Source: a virus | Virus record (IMG/VR): IMGVR_UViG_3300006076_000611 | Span: 1 to 42,539 of that record | DNA: 42,539 bases | Reading direction: 5' to 3' (one strand) | In this document: piece by piece, positions 30,752 through 37,058 of the stretch | How the letters are laid out: each line of letters starts with the position of its first letter | Position numbering within the stretch: the stretch's first letter is position 1 | Position numbers and translations under genes: made by a program | The notes under the pieces: model-generated | The model's input: the letters and a program-made list of their open reading frames with translations, nothing else | Database searches by the model: none | Told to the model about the DNA's origin: nothing

Positions 30752-31312
30752 GTCACTCACCCTTTGCATGGCATGATGGAACGTAAAAGGCGGAAGACAG
30801 GGCAGCGATTGTGCGGACAACACGATCAAAAGGAGTCTTGAACAGACCTGTGCCGCCCGGCCTTCCTATTGCCTTAAGCCCGCCCCGGTCTTCAAACCGG
30901 GGTCGGGCTTCTCTGGCATATGAAGGCGTTTTGCCGTGCCACCAGACAGGCCCCTTAGGTCTGCGGTGAAGGCTTGAGGAACCCGCTGGCGGGTCAGATC
31001 CGGCGGCTTGTTCACCGTCCGGGGCGAAGGCGATCACCGACCGTTGCATCAGGCGGGTGATCACCATCAAAATCAGGGCAATTACAATCACATCGTTCCG
31101 CCCTTTCATTTTGCTCGTATCGGCCAAACTCAGCCCAAAGCCGCCCAGTGCGGCTGTTTCCACCCGGAAACCCCGACCCTGCCTTCAAGCGGGGTAACGG
31201 GGTTCTAGGTCTGGTCGCGGCCTCCGAAGGCTTAGGGAGGAGAGGCCCACCGGATGACGGGGTTTTGCTTAATCAGGGCACTCGCCGTCTGATCCCTGTC
31301 TGCCCTATCGGT
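30752..31312 (-). other. Hairpin-rich leader region without a clear gene
   Basis: About 560 bases between the OmpR-like-HTH gene and the 115-residue gene. Two strong hairpins have the same CTTCAA loop (TTGAAG on the minus strand): 30876-30910 (14-bp stem AAGCCCGCCCCGGT) and 31169-31204 (arms AACCCCG/CGGGGTT plus an inner stem). A third, ACCCGC/GCGGGT, lies near 30987. One minus ORF, ATG 31109 to 30753 (118 codons), has a membrane helix (VIVIALILMVITRLM) but a composition unlike a folded protein. It could be a regulatory leader RNA. Confidence 0.4.
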
Positions 31313-31969
31313 TCACACCGCCCCGGCAGCCGGGGTTACTTCGCTGTTCTGGTTGTCGTTGTCGGCATAGGCTTCCGGCGTTGGACGCATCGCACTGAAA
31401 CCGCGCCCCCAATGGGTGACGATGGTGATTTCGGAGCCGATGGATTTAAGGGCCTTGCGCAATTCATGCACACGCACCCGAAGCAAGACACACCAGCCAT
31501 CAGGCATGTCATCCGGATGAGGCCACAAGGATTCAGCGATATCCATCCATTCGCTAACGTGGCGTTCGGCTTTGCCGCACAGCACCATGAGAATGGTCGC
31601 CACTTGCGCCCCGACACGAACTTCCCCGCATGGCCCAACCAGAACCGCGGCGCCATTGCGCTCAAAAATCATGCGCGTGGTCGGGAAGGTGCGCGGACCA
31701 GGTGCCGGTTGCATCTCGACCGGGCAGCCCGGCACACCGGGATTGACGATGGAAAAATCACCATTGATGCGCTCCGTCACCACATCACCAGCAGCGCGCA
31801 GAAACCGGCCATCACGCCCGATGGCCTTCCGACGGACCCAGCCCGCCTTGGTATCGGCTTCGACCACGAACCGGACATCCTTGCCGGTCGCATTGTCGAT
31901 GACGGAAAGATCAAACCAGTTGGTGGGGGTTTCACCGGCCTTGATGTAAGTGACGGGTTGCAGGCTCAT
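31313..31969 (-). CDS. Protein with OmpR-type winged-helix C-terminus
   Basis: A 218-residue protein. The N-terminal part resembles a beta-rich domain (VTYIKAGETPTNWFDLSVID; KDVRFVVEADTKAGWVRR). Near residues 105-195 it has the trans_reg_C pattern: QVATILMVLCGKAERHVSEW, MDIAESLWP, VLLRVRVHELRKALKSIG and ITIVTHWGRGFSAM (the 'i.Tv.g.Gy.' wing). This is a DNA-binding fold like response-regulator effectors but without a visible receiver. ATG 31969 overlaps the upstream stop as ATGA. It is probably an early transcription regulator. Confidence 0.75.
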   Translation of the reverse strand: MSLQPVTYIKAGETPTNWFDLSVIDNATGKDVRFVVEADTKAGWVRRKAIGRDGRFLRAAGDVVTERINGDFSIVNPGVPGCPVEMQPAPGPRTFPTTRMIFERNGAAVLVGPCGEVRVGAQVATILMVLCGKAERHVSEWMDIAESLWPHPDDMPDGWCVLLRVRVHELRKALKSIGSEITIVTHWGRGFSAMRPTPEAYADNDNQNSEVTPAAGAV

Positions 31970-32637
31970 TCCCCGTCCCCCTGATAATCCGGCAGCCACA
32001 GGAACAGGCCGCAGGCCTTGAGCTTGGCAATCACCTTGGGCAGCATCTTGTGCGCCGATGGCTCTATGGCCTGGAACTCGGCACGGTGCATGAGCTGGAT
32101 ATGGCCGAAAACTTCGCCCGCCGATGCTTTAAAATCGGTGGTAAACATGCCCTGCCCGGCATGGCGATCGACCCAGAGCATGAGGAGGAACACCACGGCA
32201 AACACCTTGAGGCTGTGCCAGCCGCCATCACTGCCGACCTGCCAATTGACCAGAATGCCAAGGACGCTATCGGCCCCACGGTCCATTTCACGGCGGAAAT
32301 CGGCCCATTGTGACGGGGCCATGATATCGGCATAGGTCTGCATATCGGCCTGAAAGGCACGCGCCAGCCGGTCGTTATCGGCCTCCCCGGCAAAGTCCGG
32401 CGACACATAAATCGCCCAGAACAGGCGGGGGAAAAGGGCGGCCTCTGCCACGTCAAACTCATTGACGCGGCGGGGGCGCTTGACCTCGACCGCGACAGGC
32501 CGCGACCGGCCATGCGATAAACGCTGGCGCACATCGGCCATGGTCAGCGTGCCACGCGGCAGGAAATCATTGGCCGGGGTCGGAACCTCGCGCGGGGCCG
32601 GATCAGCCAGGGGGATGAATTGTTTTGCGGTGCTCAT
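31966..32637 (-). CDS. Hypothetical protein with possible membrane helix
   Basis: A 223-residue protein. It has a Pro-rich start (IPLADPAPREVPTPANDFLP), a basic patch (SHGRSRPVAVEVKRPRRVNE), a helix-rich middle (AALFPRLFWAIYVSPDF) and a hydrophobic segment HSLKVFAVVFLLMLWVDRHA that may be a membrane helix. The start forms an ATGA overlap with the upstream gene. No domain is recognised. Confidence 0.6.
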   Translation of the reverse strand: MSTAKQFIPLADPAPREVPTPANDFLPRGTLTMADVRQRLSHGRSRPVAVEVKRPRRVNEFDVAEAALFPRLFWAIYVSPDFAGEADNDRLARAFQADMQTYADIMAPSQWADFRREMDRGADSVLGILVNWQVGSDGGWHSLKVFAVVFLLMLWVDRHAGQGMFTTDFKASAGEVFGHIQLMHRAEFQAIEPSAHKMLPKVIAKLKACGLFLWLPDYQGDGE

Positions 32638-33218
32638 ATCTCCACCCCGTCGATATCGCATTCGACCCAGTGACCAGGCTCACCTCGCTTTGTGCTTGGA
32701 TTCCGGAAGAATATCCGCTGGCGCTTGCCTTTTGCGTCGTAGACAGCGCCCTCACAGTCAGACAACCGATACGGATGAAACGGGATGAAGTGTTTTGCCT
32801 CTGCAAAGGTTGTCATGGCAAACCGAGGCGGCTTTGCACCTTTGAGGGCCTCTCTGGCTACCTTGCCGCCATCCCGGACTACCGGACGTGAATCCGCTCT
32901 GGGCTGAACTTGGCCCACCCAGACCCGTTGGTCCGCATAGAACTCAAGCGCGCCGCGCAACCGGCCTATCTCTGCCTGACTGTCATCCGCAACTGTCGCC
33001 GCCTTAATCGCCTGCGCCAGGCGGACACTTGGCGCACCGGCGGGCACGGCCTTTGACTGCGCTTCGGCCTGATCCGGGGTCAGGTCATACAGTTCCATAA
33101 AAAGGCTTACGGCGGTGCGGCCCTGCAAATCCTTTTTCGGGGCCTGCGCATAGACATGGATCATGAAATCCCGTGCCGCGCCGATCAGCTCTGCCAGTTC
33201 CGACTGCGCCTTGCTCAT
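32634..33218 (-). CDS. Hypothetical early protein
   Basis: A 194-residue protein with a helical first half (ELAELIGAARDFMIHVYAQA; VSLFMELYDLTPDQAEAQSK; VRLAQAIKAATVADDSQAEI) and a mostly beta second half (FIPFHPYRLSDCEGAVYDAK; RQRIFFRNPSTKRGEPGHWV). The GHWVECDIDGVEI end is compact. It is coupled to both neighbours by ATGA overlaps. I recognise no family. Confidence 0.6.
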   Translation of the reverse strand: MSKAQSELAELIGAARDFMIHVYAQAPKKDLQGRTAVSLFMELYDLTPDQAEAQSKAVPAGAPSVRLAQAIKAATVADDSQAEIGRLRGALEFYADQRVWVGQVQPRADSRPVVRDGGKVAREALKGAKPPRFAMTTFAEAKHFIPFHPYRLSDCEGAVYDAKGKRQRIFFRNPSTKRGEPGHWVECDIDGVEI

Positions 33219-33751
33219 TGCGCACCTGCCCGTTTTGCCATTTGGGTGACGTTGCTTTTCTTGCCCTTGCCAGCCTTTGTCGCTTCGCGTTCGGCAGCAT
33301 CATGGGCGTGCAACAGGTTATTGAGGTTTTCCGACACCTTGCGCAGAACAGCGATTTCTTGTGCCTTTTCGACATGGTCAATCCGGCCATCGGCCATGTG
33401 ATTGACAAACATGCTGGTGAAATTCGCAGCATCCGACGCCACCAGATGCAAGTCGATGTCCTCTGGTGACATTTTCTTCGCCCCGCCCATGCCGATTTCG
33501 GCAAGCAGACGGTTGGCAAAACGGACCGGCAGCACTTCCATGATCACCATCAGACCATGGGCACGCGGCACAGTTTCCCCGTCGCGATAGCTTTCAAGAC
33601 GGCGCATCGGAATACCGGTCTGATGCGACAATTCGCGCATCGTGACCTTGCCGTCTCCGCCATAGGTGCCAACGCAATCACCAAAAGCCACGCTGAAAGC
33701 AGCCTGAAAGCGATCATCTGAAAGTTGGGCAATTACATCTGCATTCGACAT
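33215..33751 (-). CDS. HTH regulator in the CII position
   Basis: A 178-residue protein. The N-terminal HTH region is SVAFGDCVGTYGGDGKVTMR then ELSHQTGIPMRRLESYRDGE (~19-60), like phage CII/Cro-type HTH proteins. A helical C-terminal part (EEVL-like MVIMEVLPVRFANRLLAEIG; EIAVLRKVSENLNNLLHAHD) could mediate oligomers. It is the second gene of the early operon, where lambda cII lies. ATG 33751 is the first good start after the fold; the open frame runs upstream into poor sequence. An activator of early or lysogeny promoters is inference. Confidence 0.7.
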   Translation of the reverse strand: MSNADVIAQLSDDRFQAAFSVAFGDCVGTYGGDGKVTMRELSHQTGIPMRRLESYRDGETVPRAHGLMVIMEVLPVRFANRLLAEIGMGGAKKMSPEDIDLHLVASDAANFTSMFVNHMADGRIDHVEKAQEIAVLRKVSENLNNLLHAHDAAEREATKAGKGKKSNVTQMAKRAGAQ

Positions 33752-33840
33752 AAAACCGTTCCCCGATCTGTGAGATGGTTGAAAAGTCAGGGATGCGGAA
33801 ACACCCGCCGCACCCGGCATTTGGTCAAAGCCCGAACCTG

Positions 33841-34122
33841 TCAGGCCGCCTGTGTGTGGTCTTCACCCCGATCATTCGGGGCGGCCTGCGGTTCCGATGA
33901 CGCGGCGCTTTGTTCGGCGTTGTCATTGGCCTCGGCCATAAAATCCTGCGGGATGACCGCTTCGCATTTCCGAATGGTTGAAACCGTCGGGTTCCAGTCT
34001 TCATCGGAGAGTTTCCGGAGTGTCGCCTCGTTGACTTTGACCGTTTCCGCGAACGCCAGAAGCGATCCACCAACCTTGAGACGCCAGGCGCGAATGCGCT
34101 TTAGGTTGTCATCAATGTTCAT
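33841..34122 (-). CDS. Cro-like HTH repressor, first gene of the early operon
   Basis: A 93-residue small HTH protein: LKRIRAWRLKVGGSLLAFAE, TVKVNEATLRKLSDEDWNPT and VSTIRKCEAVIPQDF have the helix pattern of Cro/CI-type domains. A disordered acidic tail (EANDNAEQSAASSEPQAAPN) follows. It is divergent from the CI-like gene over palindromic operators, exactly the lambda cro/cI arrangement. It should repress the lysogenic gene and dampen its own promoter in the lytic cycle. Confidence 0.8.
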   Translation of the reverse strand: MNIDDNLKRIRAWRLKVGGSLLAFAETVKVNEATLRKLSDEDWNPTVSTIRKCEAVIPQDFMAEANDNAEQSAASSEPQAAPNDRGEDHTQAA

Positions 34123-34131
34123 GATGCACGT

Positions 34132-34187
34132 ACTCTATTCGTGTTTTAACACGCATGTCAACACGAATTCGCGCAAAAACACCGTGT
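34132..34187. promoter_or_regulatory. Divergent CI/Cro operator region and leftward early promoter
   Basis: The minus strand has TTGACA (34161-34156), an 18-nt spacer and TAGAGT (34137-34132), a good sigma70 promoter for the cro-like operon. Between -35 and -10 lies CGTGTT-TT-AACACG (34140-34153), a perfect palindrome. ATTCGTGTT (34137-34145) is repeated inverted as AACACGAAT (34160-34168), and a further AACACCGTGT copy is near 34178-34187. The half-site AACACG and the overlap with the promoter show how a CI-like protein could silence early genes. Confidence 0.8.
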
Positions 34188-34211
34188 CAACTATCAGAAG
34201 GACTGTGCAGA

Positions 34212-34940
34212 ATGCCCAAAACTCGCCCGGAAAAACGCGGTAAACCGCCCGAAAACGGTCACAGGCTCATGCACGACAACATCGAACAGCAACGCCAGAA
34301 TTTTATTCGCTGGCAGGAATCCACGGGTATGTCGCTGCTCAAGATCGCAACGCGCGCCAATCTTTCCGAAGCGGGCCTGCGCCAGTATAAAAACGGCACG
34401 ACCGACGACATGATGCACAAGAACAAGCTCAAGCTTGCGCAGGCATTCAATACGACGCTGGATGTGATTTTTGGCGGCACAGACGGCAAAACAACACCCC
34501 TTGCCGCCCCCGGCCCGTCACCGGCAACCGGCACAGCCGGGCCGAATGTCCCGGTGCATGGCAAGCTGTCAAAGGGCGCGCTGCACTGGTCAAAGCACCC
34601 CACCGGCTTTGTCGAGGCCCCGGCAGGCATGACGCTTTCGGGTGATGTTTTCGCGATTCGCATGCCAGACACAAGCATGGCCCCGCGCTTCAAACCGCGC
34701 GAGATCCTTTTGTGCGACCCGAACGAGACGCCAACGCTTGGCGATGAATTCGTTTATGTCGATTTATCGGGGGAAACGCCGGTGCATATCATGACCTGCA
34801 CGGGCATGAGCGCCGATGCCGACACCCTTTATGGCATCAATTCCGTTTCGGGCGATGCCCAGGCAAGGCGTGTGGAAGCATCGCGCAGCGCAAGCGATCA
34901 TGTGATCGCGCGCATCGTCGGCCTGTTGATCGGCCATTAA
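34212..34940 (+). CDS. CI-like repressor (XRE + S24-like domain, lysine not seen)
   Basis: A 242-residue repressor. The N-terminal HTH covers ~30-88: NFIRWQESTGMSLLKIATRA, NLSEAGLRQYKNGTTDD and LKLAQAFNTTLDVIF. A Pro/Ala linker leads to an S24 domain: FAIRMPDTSMAPRFKPREIL has the Ser (S155), and GDEFVYVDLSGETPVH is the following strand pair. Where the catalytic Lys normally lies (around residue 194, 'v-K-r-l') the sequence is HIMTC, with no Lys. It maintains lysogeny from the divergent operator region. ATG 34212 has AAGGA upstream; the open frame begins 57 bases earlier. Loss of self-cleavage is inferred. Confidence 0.85.
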   Translation: MPKTRPEKRGKPPENGHRLMHDNIEQQRQNFIRWQESTGMSLLKIATRANLSEAGLRQYKNGTTDDMMHKNKLKLAQAFNTTLDVIFGGTDGKTTPLAAPGPSPATGTAGPNVPVHGKLSKGALHWSKHPTGFVEAPAGMTLSGDVFAIRMPDTSMAPRFKPREILLCDPNETPTLGDEFVYVDLSGETPVHIMTCTGMSADADTLYGINSVSGDAQARRVEASRSASDHVIARIVGLLIGH

Positions 34941-35300
34941 GCCGCACGACCAGACTGGAAAAATTCCAAGGCGCAGAATCCCGCCATTTTCGGCCATTTC
35001 TGACAAAGAAGTATAATCACCCTATCCGGAATAGGGGTCGATAATCATACAACCCTACCCCTTAACACAGTAGAACAAGCCGCGATATTTCGGAAAACTT
35101 ATATCAACCCCCGGCTGTTGTGACTGCACACACCAGATGACAGCAGGCGGGAGGCCGACGGTGCGTCAACACCGTCTAGCAACGCTGCCGTTAACAGCGC
35201 CCGACGTAAAAACGCCGCTCCCTGGCCCGCGCGGGATAGCGCATACAGGCCACACCGGCGAATAAGAAACCATCCCCATTTGCGGGGGAACGGGGGCCTT
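34941..35300 (+). other. Non-coding region after the repressor, with hairpins
   Basis: About 360 bases without a supported gene. It holds CCCTAT/ATAGGG (35021-35037; 6-bp stem), GACGGTG-CGTCAA-CACCGTC (35157-35176; 7-bp perfect stem) and a CGCTG/CAGCG pair near 35182-35198, then a G-rich stretch (GGGGGAACGGGGG) just before the GTG start at 35301. A poor T tract means a standard terminator is not clear. It could be a leader RNA or a promoter region for the S24-like gene. Confidence 0.35.
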
Positions 35301-35636
35301 GTGACAAATTGCAGCCATGCGCTTTCGCGTCTTATTGTCGATACAACCTGCATGTTTCCACGCCTGAAACCGGGCGATGAATTGATATTGAAGCACTTTT
35401 GCCCGGTCCATGACGATCTGGTCAAAGGCGACGATATCGCCTGCGCAACCAGTGATGGCAGGATGATTTTGGCACAGTTTTGCCAGCATACCGCGCGCGG
35501 GCTTCTGGTTCGCCAACTCGCGCGCGAAACCGCCCTGCATATCGATCATTGCCGGGAACCGATTCTCTATCGAATCACCGCGATCAGCCACCCGAAAAAC
35601 GCCACCTTGCGCCCCGCCAAGCGCCTCGGCGCATGA
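35301..35636 (+). CDS. S24-like mini-protein lacking the Ser-Lys dyad
   Basis: A 111-residue protein whose core resembles LexA/S24 domains: TTCMFPRLKPGDELILKHFC matches the 'd-S-M-x-P-x-l-x-p-G-D' strand but with Cys at the nucleophile place. LVKGDDIACATSDGRMILAQ matches the next strand pair with no Lys. There is no DNA-binding domain. I chose GTG 35301, preceded by a G-rich ribosome site; the frame opens at a TTG 21 bases upstream. It could be a decoy dimerisation partner of the CI-like repressor or a modulator; the resemblance is by eye. Confidence 0.5.
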   Translation: MTNCSHALSRLIVDTTCMFPRLKPGDELILKHFCPVHDDLVKGDDIACATSDGRMILAQFCQHTARGLLVRQLARETALHIDHCREPILYRITAISHPKNATLRPAKRLGA

Positions 35637-35642
35637 CAAATC

Positions 35643-35682
35643 ACGAACGCTATTCGTTTTTTATCACGAATATTCGTTGACA
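35643..35682 (+). promoter_or_regulatory. Operator-like palindromes and promoter before the right-arm operon
   Basis: ACGAATATTCGT (35666-35677) is a perfect 12-bp palindrome. Flanking half-sites ATTCGT (35652-35657) and ACGAA (35643-35647) make a cluster. TTGACA follows at 35677-35682, although no good -10 is visible 17 bases on. The half-site ATTCGT is shared with the CI/Cro region (ATTCGTGTT at 34137-34145), so the same repressor may bind here. The operator sequence is seen, the regulator inferred. Confidence 0.6.
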
Positions 35683-35740
35683 AACGCGAAACAAACACGC
35701 ACCCTTTGCGACATCATCAACCGCAAAGGGTGTTATTGCG

Positions 35741-36559
35741 ATGTCCATCACACAGAAACAGGCCGACTTCATCCCGGCCAACCGCCGCATCAGTGTATGC
35801 GCCAAGCGGTTCTATGCCGCGCTACAATTCATCAGCACGGAGCAAACCCGTTATTACCTGAATGGCGTCTTCATCGAACCGCACAAGGATGGCGGGGTGA
35901 TGATGGTAGCAACAAACGGGCACTATCTTGCCGCCGTTCGCGACGCAACCGCCAGGATTGACGGAACCGGCGGATGGATCTGCGGCTTGCCCAAACAACC
36001 ATTCAACACGTTCCTTAAACGCCAGTATGCCGGAACAATGCACTTTGTCGGCAACACTGCATACCTTACCGATGCTGTTATCGGCATTGATGCACGCCTT
36101 CCTGATTTCGACCCAACCAAAATAACGGAACAGCACCTTGCAATCGCCTACGCGCCGCCAATCGACGGCACCTTTCCGGATTGGCGCAGGATCGTCCCGC
36201 AGGACAAGACAAAACAGACCGACCGTTTCGCGATAAATGGCCGCGACTTTGACAAGTTTACCAAGGCCATCGAAACCATTTCGGAAAATAATCAGGCGGC
36301 GCTGAGTATGTCCACACCGCCGGACGGAAGTAGCCCGATCATCATCCAGTCGGGCAACGCGCGCGACTTCTTTGGCATCGTTATGCCGATGCGTGATGAT
36401 TTCGTCGGATCCTTCGCGCCAGATTGGCTCAACCTGCCAGCACCGGACGCCAAACCGGAACCGGCCAACGATCCCAAGCCCGCCAAAGCGGGAAAGAACC
36501 GCCCGGTGCTTGGCCTCACCAAAAAGCCCGTTACCAAACCGGACACGGACGCCGCCTGA
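35741..36559 (+). CDS. DNA sliding clamp-like protein (DnaN-related)
   Basis: A 272-residue protein resembling bacterial beta clamps. RYYLNGVFIEP (38-48) plus GGVMMVATNGHYLAAVRD (51-68) match the 'r-x-y-L-n-G-v-x-i ... m-v-A-T-d-G-H-r-L-a' clamp block. PDWRRIVP (146-153) matches the 'f-P-d-x-x-r-v-i-P' block. FFGIVMPMRDD (210-220) matches the terminal 'x-i-v-M-P-m-r'. It is shorter than the ~366 residues of DnaN and ends in a Lys/Pro/Ala-rich tail (PDAKPEPANDPKPAKAGKNR). It could load polymerase at phage replication sites, or compete with the host clamp. This gene starts the right-arm operon. Confidence 0.75.
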   Translation: MSITQKQADFIPANRRISVCAKRFYAALQFISTEQTRYYLNGVFIEPHKDGGVMMVATNGHYLAAVRDATARIDGTGGWICGLPKQPFNTFLKRQYAGTMHFVGNTAYLTDAVIGIDARLPDFDPTKITEQHLAIAYAPPIDGTFPDWRRIVPQDKTKQTDRFAINGRDFDKFTKAIETISENNQAALSMSTPPDGSSPIIIQSGNARDFFGIVMPMRDDFVGSFAPDWLNLPAPDAKPEPANDPKPAKAGKNRPVLGLTKKPVTKPDTDAA

Positions 36560-36864
36560 TGCCGCGCCCTTCCTCCATTCTGCTGTTTGGCTGTGCTGCC
36601 CTGATGGCCCTTGTGCTCGGGCAGCAGGCCGCCATCAGCCTGCAAGGAAAAGACCCATGGAACAGACCAACATCACGCATATTCCAATCAGAACCAAACC
36701 AGACAGCCCCCGGCCCGTCTGCCCGGCCAATGACGCCGCAACCGGCCCGATCCGGCTCCGCATTCCCAAGGACGTACTGGATGATCACGCCAAGCGCCAC
36801 GCCGCAGGACTGTCCACACGCGCCATCGCCCTGCCCGAACCGGGTGAAACCCTCAACATTCTGA
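36559..36864 (+). CDS. Possible small membrane protein overlapping the next gene
   Basis: A 101-codon ORF starting as TGATG on the clamp-like gene stop. Its first ~25 residues form one good membrane helix (SSILLFGCAALMALVLGQQA), then LQGKDPWNRP. Beyond residue ~35 the composition is poor (Pro/Ser/Thr-rich), and the frame overlaps the next gene by 208 bases, which favours a shorter or absent product. The coupling and helix are the only support. Confidence 0.35.
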   Translation: MPRPSSILLFGCAALMALVLGQQAAISLQGKDPWNRPTSRIFQSEPNQTAPGPSARPMTPQPARSGSAFPRTYWMITPSATPQDCPHAPSPCPNRVKPSTF

Positions 36865-37058
36865 TCGGCCCCAATTGCGGGCAGCGCGCCGACCTTCTTG
36901 GCACCATCAAAACCGCCACCTGCGTTCTGGCGCTCGACCCCGAACGCATTCTGGTCCGCTTCAAATATGTCGAGGCCGACCCCGGCACCAAAGCCGCCTG
37001 GGTGACATTCTCGCAACTCACCTTCCCGGACCGCAACGCAGATTGCGAGGTGGTGTGA
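36657..37058 (+). CDS. Hypothetical right-arm protein
   Basis: A 133-residue protein. It has a short polar start (MEQTNITHIPIRTKPDSP), a middle GPIRLRIPKDVLDDHAKRHA, then ALPEPGETLNILIGPNCGQR and a beta-rich end ILVRFKYVEADPGTKAAWVT. The ATG at 36657 follows AAGGAAAA. The stop overlaps the C5 methylase start as TGATG, showing coupling. No family is recognised. Confidence 0.6.
   Translation: MEQTNITHIPIRTKPDSPRPVCPANDAATGPIRLRIPKDVLDDHAKRHAAGLSTRAIALPEPGETLNILIGPNCGQRADLLGTIKTATCVLALDPERILVRFKYVEADPGTKAAWVTFSQLTFPDRNADCEVV

Noticed and set aside
30753-31109. A 118-residue minus ORF with one membrane helix between two hairpins.
   Set aside because: Only the first helix looks protein-like; the rest is Arg/Pro-rich and overlaps a strong hairpin. 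Kept as a note in the leader region.
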